Origin: Adiantum capillus-veneris
Taxonomy: Eukaryota; Streptophyta; Polypodiopsida; Polypodiales; Pteridaceae
Direction of reading: 5' to 3'
DNA: 64,000 nucleotides
NCBI GenBank assembly: GCA_014529385.2
Contig: CM043971.1
Span: forward strand, 61,088,709-61,152,708
The position numbers and the translations under genes are program-made. Positions 40,601-51,305 of this stretch are shown here, one piece after another. The notes under the pieces were generated by a model. It was not told where the DNA came from and searched no databases. It was given only the letters and a program-made list of their open reading frames with translations. Every line of letters starts with the position of its first letter. Within the stretch, counting starts at the first letter, position 1.

Positions 40601-40848
40601 CTACTTTTCTCACACACTTTGTTGAAAGTTGTAAATTGGAGGATTTAAGAATAGCCAAGTGTTGGTCTTGGATGCACTCACCCTCCAAAACTTGGTTAGA
40701 ATGTCCCACTGGGAATCTAAGGTCTATCTATTTCACACACTTTATTTGAAATTGTAAAGTGGTGGATCTAGGAGACACAAACAATTGGATCCACATTTCA
40801 AGCCTTGGTTATAATGGCTGAGTGGTGGATCTTTGATGCACCTATGTT
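37611..40848. repeat. Higher-order satellite array
   Basis: About 3.2 kb built from diverged units containing GGTTAGAATGGCCAAGTGG followed by TGGATC. A marker segment (CCAAGTGTTGAA then GCACCTA, then CATGGTTAGAATGG) recurs at about 37,611, 37,869, 38,610, 39,417 and 40,231. That gives a first truncated repeat of ~260 bp and then larger repeats of ~740, ~807 and ~814 bp. ORFs here are by-products of the repeat. Confidence 0.8.
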
Positions 40849-42161
40849 TGGTGGATACAGCGGACTGTCACCTAAAAGTAATCCTCAGGTCTGCTCCAGG
40901 GTTTTCACCTTGTACTGTTTTCTATCCTTTTGACCCACTTTTGAACTTTTTTGACAATAGTTGTTTTGGGAAATGTTCTTCAAATTTTACCAATTGTCCA
41001 CCTGTCAAATATCAGCTCAAAATTCCTTGGAGATACATGGATTGCAATCCATGTTGGACATCATTTTGACATGAGATTTGGTGAGATGATAATATTGATT
41101 ATGGTGATACTTTTTCCCAAATCTTTTTGGATTTAAACCACGTTTTGCCAGCCAAAAGCAAGATTTTGGGTCTGCGTTGCGTTTTTTTGCAATCAGATAT
41201 TTTTTGTTCTTTTGATCAGGCTTTTGCACTTTTTTGTTGTTGACCCTTTTGGAAATGTTGTTCCCTCAGTTTTAAGGAGTGTACTGGCTAATTATCCTGC
41301 CCAAATGTCAACCTCATACATGGATCGCCATCCACATTTGTCAGCATCTAGCCATGAATTTTGTCCTGTTGGTTCCTTGCGTTTAGTTGAACCCAATTCT
41401 CACCCCTTTTTGAATTTGGACAACTACAAGTTCAATTCCTCCAAATTTACTTAATTTTCAAGGTTTTGTACAGATTAGCCCAATTTCTTGATTTAGATGT
41501 TCTTTTAGTGACCTATTTTTGGCCAAACTCATGATTTTTTTGTGTGAGGGTCAGTTGTAACAAATGAGAATAGTTTCTAGTCAATTGAACAAAAAGGTAC
41601 ATGGATCGCAATCCATATTGGCCTAGAAATGTGGGAACAAATTGCTCAGTTTGTCTCCTGTAAGCTTGTATATCCCTTTTTGCTAGGTTTTGTTGAGTTT
41701 AATTAGGATTTGAAACTTTTACAATCAATTTTGCAAATTTTTAGAGTAATGGTCTTTGGTACCAAAATAAGGTTTCAGACAGTTTGTGCCCTAATGCTTT
41801 TGGCCCCAATTGATGGTGGAAATTGTTACGTAACCTACTCCTATAGATTGAAATGTATTCACAAACATAAATGAGTTCAACAGTGAAAAAATGACAATGA
41901 AATGTATGGTGAAATGGTCCTTTTCAAGCATAAAAAAATCAAAGAAAAAAATTCTTTTTATACTCACTCACAACTCTGTTTGCTCATAAGAAGTAGCACT
42001 GGCTGGTCCTTGACTCCAGTCTCTACTCAGCACTAAACCTACCTCCAACTACTTTATTGTCTAAGTGTAAATGGAACGGATGTCAGAATCTCTAGAAATG
42101 ATTTTTTGTACAACTAGGTCACTCACCACCTAAAGATCAATCACCCTGGCAACGACGCCAA
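40849..42161. repeat. Diverged ~285-bp repeats with a palindromic core
   Basis: Three units centred near 41,035, 41,320 and 41,605 share TACATGGATTGCAATCCAT or a variant, in which ATGGATTGCAATCCAT is a perfect palindrome. Flanking phrases (TTTTTTG..., ...GGAAATGTT...) also align between the first two. No gene is visible. Confidence 0.5.
42144..42160 (-). other. tRNA-Asp-type primer-binding site next to an LTR end
   Basis: On the minus strand TGGCGTCGTTGCCAGGG follows ...CTAACA and a one-base spacer. It closely resembles the tRNA-Asp site used by many plant Tat/Athila elements (TGGCGCCGTTGCC). It marks the inner end of a decayed minus-strand LTR that begins at 42,162. Confidence 0.5.
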
Positions 42162-42722
42162 TGTTAGCAGGTCGTCTCCAAACTGACAGACATTTGCAAC
42201 ATAGCTATCTGGTACTAACATAATGTTAATAGGCAAGGAAGCGACTCGGGATGGGGCAGAGAGACTCAATGGGATTGTTAATTTCAAAGAAGTGAACCTA
42301 AAGAACTATTCATACATCTATAATAGCAAATCAACCACTTTCTATAAAAAAAGAGCCTATGTCCAATCTCACCACTCTAGGTTATCATGCCTTTTTGGCA
42401 TCCAAACTAATTCAAAATGCAACAAAACTTAAGGAGATGTGTTACAACACCTAATGAAATAATAACACCAAGTTCTGTAGTCATGTTGACTACAACTTGT
42501 AGCAAAATTATAACTCTCAGTCAACATCCAATAAACTCCAAAAATAATGATAAGGTGTATTTCAAAACTAAGGGTTTGACTTAAAAACATGGGACCCTTT
42601 CCCACGGCCATTGGCCACTTACAAGGCTTCTAGGTTCTGAGTGGGTAATAGAGAATAATATGCTAAATTATAATTTGAGAATCATCAATAGCATAAATAC
42701 AAGGATTCTTTTGAAAAAAGAA
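42162..42722 (-). repeat. Probable LTR remnant
   Basis: Starts TGTTAGCAGG (as written on +) directly beside the primer-binding site. Its far end is not clear. By 42,724 the sequence has switched to a satellite-like phrase (CAAATTGCAAGGTGGTGGAT), as found inside the array at 37.6-40.8 kb, so the intervening block was probably inserted into the satellite. Confidence 0.35.
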
Positions 42723-42756
42723 TTTCAAATTGCAAGGTGGTGGATCTTGGAGACAA

Positions 42757-44154
42757 TGCGACTAGGATTTTAATGAAGAATAAATCCGATGTGTTTTCCA
42801 TATTTCAAAGGTGGAAAGCCTTTGTGGAGAATGAAACAGGTACTAAGGTTAAATACCTCAGATCCGACAATGGAGGCGAATATTGCAGCCAAGCTTTTGA
42901 AAGCTTTTGTTCTAGCAATGGCATTCGGAGGCAAAGAACAACCCCAAGGACACCTCAACAAAATGGCATTTCTAAAAGGATGAACAAAACAATCATGGAG
43001 CAAGCACGAAGCATGCGGCTACATGCAGGCCTACCGCTTGAGCTTTGGGCAAAAGCTGTAAGTATGTTTGTGTACTTAATCAACCGGTCACCCTCAATGG
43101 CATTGGATGGGGGAGTCCAAAAGAGGCATGGACAGGTAAACCTGTGAATTATGCATTTCTCAAAGTGTTTGGGTGTGAGGCTTTCATGCACATAGATAGA
43201 AGCCTAAGATCAAAGCTAGATGCAAAGTCCAAAAAGTGTTTCTTCATTGGCTATGGAGAAGGTGACTCTTGGTATTGCCTATTGAATCCTGAAGATGGTA
43301 AAATCTATAGGAGTAGGGATGTCATTTTTAACGGAGAAAAATATGTACGAAGATTACTTGGAAATAAAACAAACAAAAGAAACAGGTGATGAGTACATGG
43401 AGCTTGAGGACGGTGAAGACTCAAGGACAGCAAACGGTGACAATGTGCAACAACCGAGCAACCAAAAGAGGAGCCTCAACCTATTCCCCAAAGATATACA
43501 AGAGCAAGTAGACCTCCAGAAAGGTTCGTTCTATCCTTCAACCATCTCTTGATCTTAGATTTTAGAGAGCCAGAATCATACAAAGAAGTTATGCATCCAA
43601 ATCCAAAGAAGAATGGATGAAGAGCATGAAAGTGGAGATGGACTCACTACATAACAACCAAACATGGGAGTTGGTTTAGTTGCCTAAAGGTACAAGTCTA
43701 GGCTTGTTGTAAAAGGGTTTTCTTAAAAGAAAGGTATTGACTTCAATGAAATATTTTCTCCTATTGTAAAAATGAACTCAATTAGGCTTGTCTTAAGCCT
43801 TGTGGCTGCTCATGATCTAAATCTTGAGCAAATGGATGTAAATACAGCATTCCCTCACTGTGACTTAGAGGAGAAAATTTACATGCTTCAACCAAAGGGG
43901 TATGAAGTAAACGGTAAGGAGAAAATGGTTTGCAGATTAAAGAAGAGCTTGTATGGTTTAAAACAAGCATCAAGACAATGTTACTTAAAGTTCGATCGAT
44001 GGATGTTGGATCATGGATTCACAAGATGCAACTCGGATCACGGCGTCTACACAAAGAATTTTGGAGATGGAAGTTCATCATCCTAATGTTGTATGTTGAT
44101 AACATACTTTGCAAGTGCTAACATGCAGGACATCAAAGACCTAAAAGAGGAGCT
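42757..44154 (+). pseudogene. Copia integrase-RT remnant, left part (C1)
   Basis: Ty1/copia polyprotein on the plus strand: integrase core (VKYLRSDNGGEYCSQAFESF, PQQNGISKRMNKTIMEQAR), a frameshift near 43,105, integrase C-terminal region (NYAFLKVFGCEAFMHIDRSL, KKCFFIGYGEGDSWY), then RT (LNLEQMDVNTAFPHCDLEEK, KKSLYGLKQASRQCYLKFDR) and the YVD(D/N) catalytic region near 44,092. The gene breaks at LKEEL, where the DNA transposon is inserted, and resumes at 55,943. Frameshifts and stops show it is dead. Confidence 0.85.
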
Positions 44155-44183
44155 GGCTCAAAGCAAAGGATGGTGGTACAAAA
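44155..44183 (+). repeat. Left terminal inverted repeat of copy B
   Basis: Matches the complement of 55,910-55,938 at 27 of 29 positions. It contains GGTGGTACAAAA; the core TGGTAC also dominates the intron repeats of the element. Confidence 0.85.
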
Positions 44184-46122
44184 AAAGGGCCAATTTTTTT
44201 TCCACCTGTTTGGTCCTTTGGACGGAAAGTTTTGAGGCCCAAAAGTTTTGGAATTTGTATTTTTTAGCTATAATTGTATCTCAAAAATACAATTCATGTA
44301 GTTTCACAATGGACCAGCCCGTGTGAGAGTAGTGGTGTAATTAGTAAATATAGTGGTCCAAACTGCGTCCGTTTGAATTGAGCGCTTTCTACCAGCGCTT
44401 GGGCTCTCTCTCTCCCCCCTTAGACTCATAGCAGAGCTGCTCTCTCTCTCTCTCTCTCAGCATTGTAGCTGAGCTGCTATCATGTGAGTTCTCCCACCAT
44501 GAGGACCCCAAAGGCCAAGGGAGCTGCTGCCATCAGAGCGTCACCTTCAACATGCAAACAGAAAGGAAAGGCCAAGGAGGGAATTCCCACCCATGGGAGA
44601 AGCAACAACAAAGGTTCTTCCACCCCCGCCTCCCAACAAATAGAGCTAGAGAACAAAAGCAGTCCCAAAACAAGGGCTAGTGCAAAACAGTTCAAGGCTT
44701 CTGAAATCGACTCCGAACGGACCTCACACCGTGTCGATGAGGATGAATCAAAATCTTTCAACAAGTCAAGACGTGGTAATCTATTCATTGGAATCAGGCT
44801 TGTGTTAATTAGATGGTGTAAAATTTTGAATTTAAATGTTCAGTGTAAAATTTGATACCTTGGAGCATCGCATTTGTAATCCATATGCATATGAGAGAAA
44901 AATTAGAAAATTGACTTGGACCATGCTAATTATCCAGCTTGCTCTATAGTATTAAGTGTATTTTTCTAGGATATTCTAGAAAAGTGGTTGTGGAGCTTCA
45001 ATGTTTGTGGATAGAAAGGTGTAGCTGAGACAATGTACATGATTCTATAGTTTCCCTGCTTTATGTTAGAGCTTTGTATATCATATGCTAAGGACTAAAA
45101 CTGAAGTTATTGCAGACTATTGTTGAAGTTTTGTGGAAATAGAGTATGGATAAATCATATTGTAAACACATTAGTTATTAGTTATTAAATGTACAATAAC
45201 AAATGTGGTACTTTGGATTTGTTTCACAATAATTTCTGATTTGTTTGACATTTCAGGTAAGAATAAAATGGAGGAGTACCCTCAACAAACCAGGTTCTGT
45301 TATACAGCAGAGGACTTGCATGAGGAGTATGGCCTTAGTCTAGAAGGCAAACTCCCTAAGGACCTGACTGATGAGGACTTGCCATCCGAGCAGTGGTTAT
45401 CTGGTTTCAAGTACAAGTTCCAAAAGAACAACAAAATTTATTTAAATCATTTGCAGCCACATCTGGTGGATTTCTATTCTCCAAAGTTTATCAGGGAACC
45501 CCTTCATGCGGTGAACTGACCACCAAATTTGGTAAGGGTTATGAGTTCGAGAAATGTGATGCAGCGAGAAAAGACCCAACAGGTCATAGAATAGCATGGG
45601 CCCGGTTTGGGAAAGAAGTGTTGCAGATGATATCATTTAGGACTGGCGATCTTGACCGTAAAGTTGAGACATGGAGGAAGCAAAATGCTTCCTCCCCTGG
45701 AACTGTCTTGCAGTCAGTTAAGAAGGCCTGCATGACTCAAAGTGGCAGCAACATCTGCACCAGAACCAGAGCAAGGTGTTAGAGGGGCATTGGCTGACTA
45801 GCTACATGACTTAGAGGCATTGCTCCAAAGACTCCAAAAGCAAGTATCACATCCAGGGTCATCAAAACTAATAGACTTGAAGGCCTCTATTCAAGCAAAC
45901 AACGATCAACTACTACTGGTATATGAGGGCGTGGCGAAAAGTTTGATGGAGGATATTGATACCTTGGAGGCGCGCATCGGTGTGCTGCGGTAGCAAATAC
46001 CTATCCCTGATGAAGAGATCAGAGAGGTGGAGGCTGAGCTAGGAGCAAGTCGGCGCTTGTTACAATGGCACGAGGTTTCCGAAAATATCAAGAAGCTCCA
46101 AGCTGATGTTGAACAGCAAGAG

Positions 46123-47861
46123 GTATTGTATTTTTGGCTTATTGCATTGTGTATGACTGTTGAAAGTCTTTATTCTGCACAAGGTTTGGTGATTTGGCAT
46201 GTTTCACTTCTTGACAGGTTTATTTGCTGACATTTTTATGGGTTTTAGTACTATCTTGGACTGGTTTGGTACTCTCTCTAACTATTTTGGTACTTTTATT
46301 TAGCACCAAGGGCAGCACTGGAACTTTCCTTAGTACTTTATGCTGCTGCTTCATTTCATTTGGTACTCATTTGAACTACTTGGTACTATATTGGTACTTC
46401 CTTGTTTCTAATTTTTGAGTCTTACACTGTACTATTTGTTCTGTTTTGGATTCTATAATGGCACAATCCATGGTACTTTTGGTGCTTTTTTTATCATTTG
46501 GTCTTTTTCAATTCTATCTTGGGACTGCTATGGTACATGCTGCTTAGTGCTTTGGTATCTTCTTTAAATGTCTTGGTACTTTCGAGTTTTTTTTTGAAAG
46601 TGGTTTGCTTATTTTTTTACTGTTTTGGTACTTTTTAAACTGATCTGGGTATTTAACCGAACACTAACTGCTATGTTCGTATGTCCCTTGTAACCTTTTG
46701 GTGCTTAGTTATTTTAATTGGTTCTCTCTTCGATCATTCTGGTATTGGCTTGAGAATTTTTGGTACTCATATAGTTTACAGATATTGTCTTGGGTGCTAT
46801 GTGGCACAATCTTTGGTACTCTCGGTGCTTTTCTGTTCATTGGGTACTCTTATTACTTATTTTGGAACTTTCTAGTTACAGTCTTATAATGTAATGTTGA
46901 GTTTGACTTGGGTACTTTTGGTGCTTGATACTGCTTTGGTACTCTTGAAACATTTGGTACTTCAACCTATTTTGGTACTTTTGGTACTTCCCTTGTAACC
47001 TTTTGTGCTTCTTTATTTTATTTGGTTCTCTCTTTGACCATTTTGGTACTTCCTTGAGAATTTTTGGTACTCATATAGTCTACAAATTTTCCTTGGGTCC
47101 TATGTGGCACAATCTTTAGTACTCTGGGTGCTTATCTGTTCATTGGGTAGTCTGATTACTTATTTTGGTACTTTCTAGTTACAGTCTTATACTGTAATGG
47201 TGAGTATGACTTGGGTACTTTTGGTGCTTGATACTGATTTGGTACTGTTGAAACATTTGGTACTTCAACCTATTTTGGTACTTTCCTTGTAACCTTTTGT
47301 GCTTATTTATTTTTATTTGGTTCTCTCTCTGACCATTTCGGCACTGCCTTGAGAATTTTGATACTCATATAGTTTACAGATTTGCCTTGGGTGCTATGTG
47401 GCACAATCCTTGGTACTGTGGGTATTTATCTGCTCTTTGGGTAGTCTGATTACTTATTTTGGTACTTTCTAGTTACTGTCTTATACTATAGTGTTGAGTA
47501 TGACTTGGGTACTTTTGGTGCTTGAAACTGCTCTGGTACTGTTGAAACTTTTGGTACTTTAGGTACTTTTGGTATTTCTAGTACCTTGATACTACATTGG
47601 TATTTTCTTCTAATAATGTTTTTTTTGCTAATTGTTTGATTTGGTACTGTCTTGGTTCTATTTTGTAACTGTTGCAATAATATTTTGGTACTGCATGTGC
47701 TATTCCTTGCTAGCAGTCAATTTTGGTACTGTTTTGGTGCATGTTGGGTACTGTTTTGTTCTATTTTGATACTCTTTCAATAATTTTTTTCTATTGCATG
47801 TGTTCCTCCATGCATCTTGGTTGTTTTGGTAAGTAAATTACGAGAGAATTCTGTTTTGCAG
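46123..47861 (+). repeat. TTGGTACT-rich array filling intron 2 of the cargo gene
   Basis: Dozens of TTTTGGTACT-type words in sense orientation. Superimposed is a ~300-bp repeat whose marker TATGTGGCACAATC appears near 46,797, 47,102 and 47,396. Coding similarity resumes exactly at the acceptor (TTTTGCAG, exon at 47,862). Confidence 0.8.
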
Positions 47862-48674
47862 AGAGAGTATGCCAGGCTCTACAACAAGTCCCTGGAAACC
47901 CAAGACAAGTATGAATTTGTAAGCAAGCTCTCTGCTGATGTGAAGAGAGGAATGACTCACACATTGACTCCAAGGCCTCATGTTGTGGACCCTGAAAACA
48001 CAATACATGTGTTTGGTTCTTGTGTTGCCTGTGGGGAGGCTTTGGAGGCTTCTTACGTGGTTGGTACCTTCATGATTCCGTGCAGGCATCAGTACCATCC
48101 ACTATGTTTTGTAGTTGTATTGAGAATGGACGATACGTGCGTGAAGGCACTCTGCAACACTGTAATCCCTTCGGAGGCAAAGGCCTGGATTTCAGGGAGG
48201 TCATTATTGAAGAGTAAGTGGGTTGTTTGTGTTGGACACTACATGCTTATAATATCAGCTGAATATATGATCTAACATTCTCTTTCATCTTTGTGTATAT
48301 GTAGGGAGAGGATATTTTGGTGCGGACACCAATGACAACACCAACACCCCTGTGATCGGAAGGATCTTCCTGGATACGGAAAGTCAGATGCCAGTCACAT
48401 GTTCCAGGAAGATCCTTATAAGTCAGTGCATGAAGTACTGCATGACATTAGTGCCAACACGATGGAAGGCAAAAAGGGTGAGCCTGCTCTAGACTCCAGT
48501 TTGGAGGAAGATAACACTAAAGCTGAAGCGTAGGAAAGCCAGCAAGGCCCTAATGCCAGCACAGTGGAAGGGAAAGGGTCTGAGGCTAGAGTGGGCTCTG
48601 GTATGGCAGAACCTAAACGGAAAATTGAAGTGCAGAAGAAGGATAAACAGGAAAGCAAACCGATTGAGGATGTT

Positions 48675-48890
48675 GATGACATAGAGATAGAGCCACGCAA
48701 GAAGAACAACGCAGAAATTCAGGCTGATGAGGAGGTGGCAGTGGAAGTTCTCTCGGTGGGGCCGAGTGTTTGGATTGAGGAATTTGATTACATAGAGATA
48801 GAGCCAGGCAAGAAGAACAATGCAGAAATTCAGGCTGATGAGGAGGTGGCAGTGGAAGTTCTCTCGGCGGGGCCGAGTGTTTGGATGCAA
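48675..48890 (+). repeat. 111-bp in-frame tandem duplication in cargo exon 4
   Basis: Two nearly identical copies (48,675-48,785 and from 48,786) each encode 37 residues including IEIEPxKKNNAEIQADEEVA. Since 111 is a multiple of three, the frame was kept, so the duplication is compatible with a still functional gene when it arose. Confidence 0.85.
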
Positions 48891-49768
48891 CTCCAAAGTA
48901 TGTAGAGGAGAAGGCAAGCAAAAAGACGAGGCAGCAGGCAAAGGGTGAGGCGGAACTTGCCGAGGGTGCGAAGGAGGGTGCCAAGGAGGCTGCAAAAGAG
49001 TATGGCACGCAGGAGGCAGCTTATTTTGCGGAGGAGATGAAAGCCAAGGAGGAGGCCGAAGGTGCGGGGCAGGCCACAACCTTAGAAACAGGTTATAGCA
49101 TTGACTGTGCCACAATCTCCGAACTCTTCCTTATGAAATGTAAAAAGCACCCCAAAGGCCATGGTCTCAAGCCGCGAACCTCCAAGAATTAGCTATTTAA
49201 CAGCATTTTGTACTTGCTTCTGGCTTATCATGAAATATGATCCCATTTTGCGTTTGTCAATGTTTGGTGTCATGTCAATCAGATGTTAATGTGTCCGTTC
49301 CTTGTTATGTCATGCTGTCAACAATTGGTAACCTTTAATGGTGCTAAATGTCCACACTTTCTATTGCCAAAAGGCTAGGTGTTCCTTTACTCATTTTGCT
49401 TCGTGGTACTTCAGTGAGGGACAGGTGGTGGCTGAATGAAAAGTGATCGAATACATCAATGCCGCTAGACGTAAAGGCGAGCACTTAGCGCCTTGTCATT
49501 TTGGATGTGAATGGAGTTCTGTTGAAGGATTGTCATGAAGAACCTAAAGACTTGTGGAAAATCCCATTTCCAGATGGATGTAGACCCCGATGCGTGCAGG
49601 TCTCCCGACCCAAATACTCTGTGGTTAGACCTGATGCGGAGGATTTCATCCTTAGCCTGAGGAGGTGATGCTACGTGATGCTTTGGTCCTGCAGCCAAAG
49701 ACACAATCTGATGACCATACTGCATGCTTGCTTCCCTAAGTTCATGAAGATGCAAAGTCTCTTTTTAG

Positions 49769-50441
49769 GTATGAATCCCTTAACTTCCAAACTGGTTTGA
49801 CTTATTTTGGTACCGTATCTACCTTTGCTACTGATTTGTACATATTCTGGTACTATTGGTTCTTTTTGTACTATTTGGTACTATCGTGTATAGGATTTGG
49901 TACTGTTTGTACAAATTGATAATGTCCACACAATTTTGGTAATGTTAGCACAATTTGGTACTGTTTGCACAATTGGATAGTATTTGTTTCTTTTGGTTCT
50001 TTTTGGTTATTTTTATTCATTTTGGTCCTTTGGTACATTTGGTACATTTGGTACTGTTTGCACAACTTGATACTGTCCATACGACCTCGTACTATTTGCA
50101 CAGGTTACTTTGGTACTGTTATGTACATAACTTGCTATTTTTCAAACTGTGGTGATTTAAGTCCTTTGGTACTTTGGTACTTTGGTACTGATATGTACAG
50201 AACTTGCTGTTTTTCTTTTTTTGGTGATTTAAGTCCTTTGGTACTTTGGTACTGTTATGTACAAAACTTGCTGTTTTTCAGACTTTGGTGATTAGTTCCT
50301 TTGGTACTTTTGGTACTTTTGTACTTTGGTGCTTTGGTACTGTTATGTATAGAACTTGTTGCTGTTTTTCAGACTTTGGTACTCTGAACTGTATACCTGC
50401 TCTAACAACTTAGTTTACTTGACACATATATTTTTGACCAG
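49769..50441 (+). repeat. TTGGTACT-rich intron between the HAD exons
   Basis: Again sense-strand TTTGGTACT words, with repeated phrases near 50,100, 50,190 and 50,255 (ATGTACA then AACTTGCT and GTTTTTC). The donor GTATGA is good. The acceptor side reads TTTTTGACCAG, and coding text appears to begin at GACCAG, so the acceptor AG may have been lost. Confidence 0.65.
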
Positions 50442-50858
50442 TCCCATTGTGAAAAATGGGCTTCCTCTATGAAGGATGTGGCAGGCCTTTTGGGGCAGTT
50501 CGGCAACAAGCCCATTTTCCTGAAGCTCCTACGAACAGTTTGGCGCAAGCATCCTCAATTTAATGAATCCAGCATGCTCCTTGTGGACAACACAAGATAC
50601 AAATCATTGAAGAACGATTATGAGTCGTGCTGCTGCATTCGGACATATGAACCAAACTATTATGATCCGAACAAGCCGAAGTATCTCATGGATGTCATTC
50701 TGCCATGGATCACAGGATGGCTAGATGAGAAGTTCCCCACCGCTTATAGCCGGTGCACACCCCTGTTTGATGTAGAGGACGACATCTCCCTGTATGTTGC
50801 TGACTATTTTGTATCTTTAGAAGGGTACTCGTACCGGTTTGACCCCCTTGATGTCTAA

Positions 50859-51305
50859 AAGATTCTGTAAAAGACTAGAATTTTCTTGTAATAAGAAATT
50901 ATTGATGGGGATGAACCTTCGTCTGCAAAAGTTTTACACATGCACTTAATTTTTCTGCACATGATCTTTTTCTTGCCACTTCTTTGGAAATTTTCTATTG
51001 CTATTTGCATGTGAAGCCTGAATCAGCAGAAATGTCAAATAAACCACGAGCATTGATTACTCCTTGCCACTTTAATTTCTGTCCCATTGATAACTAAACC
51101 CGGATTCTTGCACCTGCCTAAGATTTTTTCAACCATATTAAAGTATCCTGCTATCAAACAAGGATTAGGCAGTCTGGCTATTAAATTTGGTACTACAAGA
51201 GTCAGCTGAAAACAAATTAGCAAGTACAAACTACTGATCACAAGTAAGATTCTATTCAAGATAATTACAACTGTTCCTGCCAATGGCTAGACTTGTAGTT
51301 AGGGT
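50859..51305. other. Convergent intergenic spacer of copy B
   Basis: About 450 bp between the two stop codons. No ORF of note. It should hold the 3' ends of both transcripts. Confidence 0.5.

Larger units (their letters stand above)
44499..50858 (+). pseudogene. Copy B cargo gene: coiled-coil, RING-like and FCP1/NIF-type HAD protein
   Basis: Exons inferred from GT-AG sites and phase: 44,499-44,775 (starts MRTPKAKG; basic, disordered), 45,257-46,122 (ends in a coiled coil, EVEAELGASRRLLQWHEV; two frameshifts), 47,862-48,213, 48,305 to about 49,190 (Glu/Lys-rich), 49,489-49,768 and about 50,437-50,858. The third exon has a RING-like cluster (CVACG ... CRHQYHPLCF ... CVKALC). The last two form a phosphatase-like HAD domain of FCP1/NIF type: RLVILDVNGVLL, VMLWSCSQRHNL, QSHCEKWASSM, MLLVDNTRYKSLKN. 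Motif I has D-x-N instead of D-x-D and the late DD pair is DN, so catalysis is doubtful. In-frame stops in exons 4 and 5, plus frameshifts, indicate a pseudogene. Exon joins after 49,190 are uncertain, so two genes are possible. Confidence 0.65.

Noticed and set aside
37611-40848. CRISPR-like regular repeats
   Set aside because: Units are diverged and adjoin without unique spacers, in a eukaryotic repeat setting; it is a satellite.
48489-49115. 208-aa minus-strand ORF
   Set aside because: Antisense shadow of the Glu/Lys-rich cargo exon; proline- and leucine-rich by complementarity.
49465-49755. Minus-strand ORF over the first HAD exon
   Set aside because: The plus strand carries recognisable HAD motifs in the same interval; the minus frame is a shadow.
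50469-50858. Free-standing host phosphatase-like gene
   Set aside because: It lacks motif I on its own, continues the exon at 49,489, and lies between the terminal repeats of copy B, so it is treated as transposon cargo.
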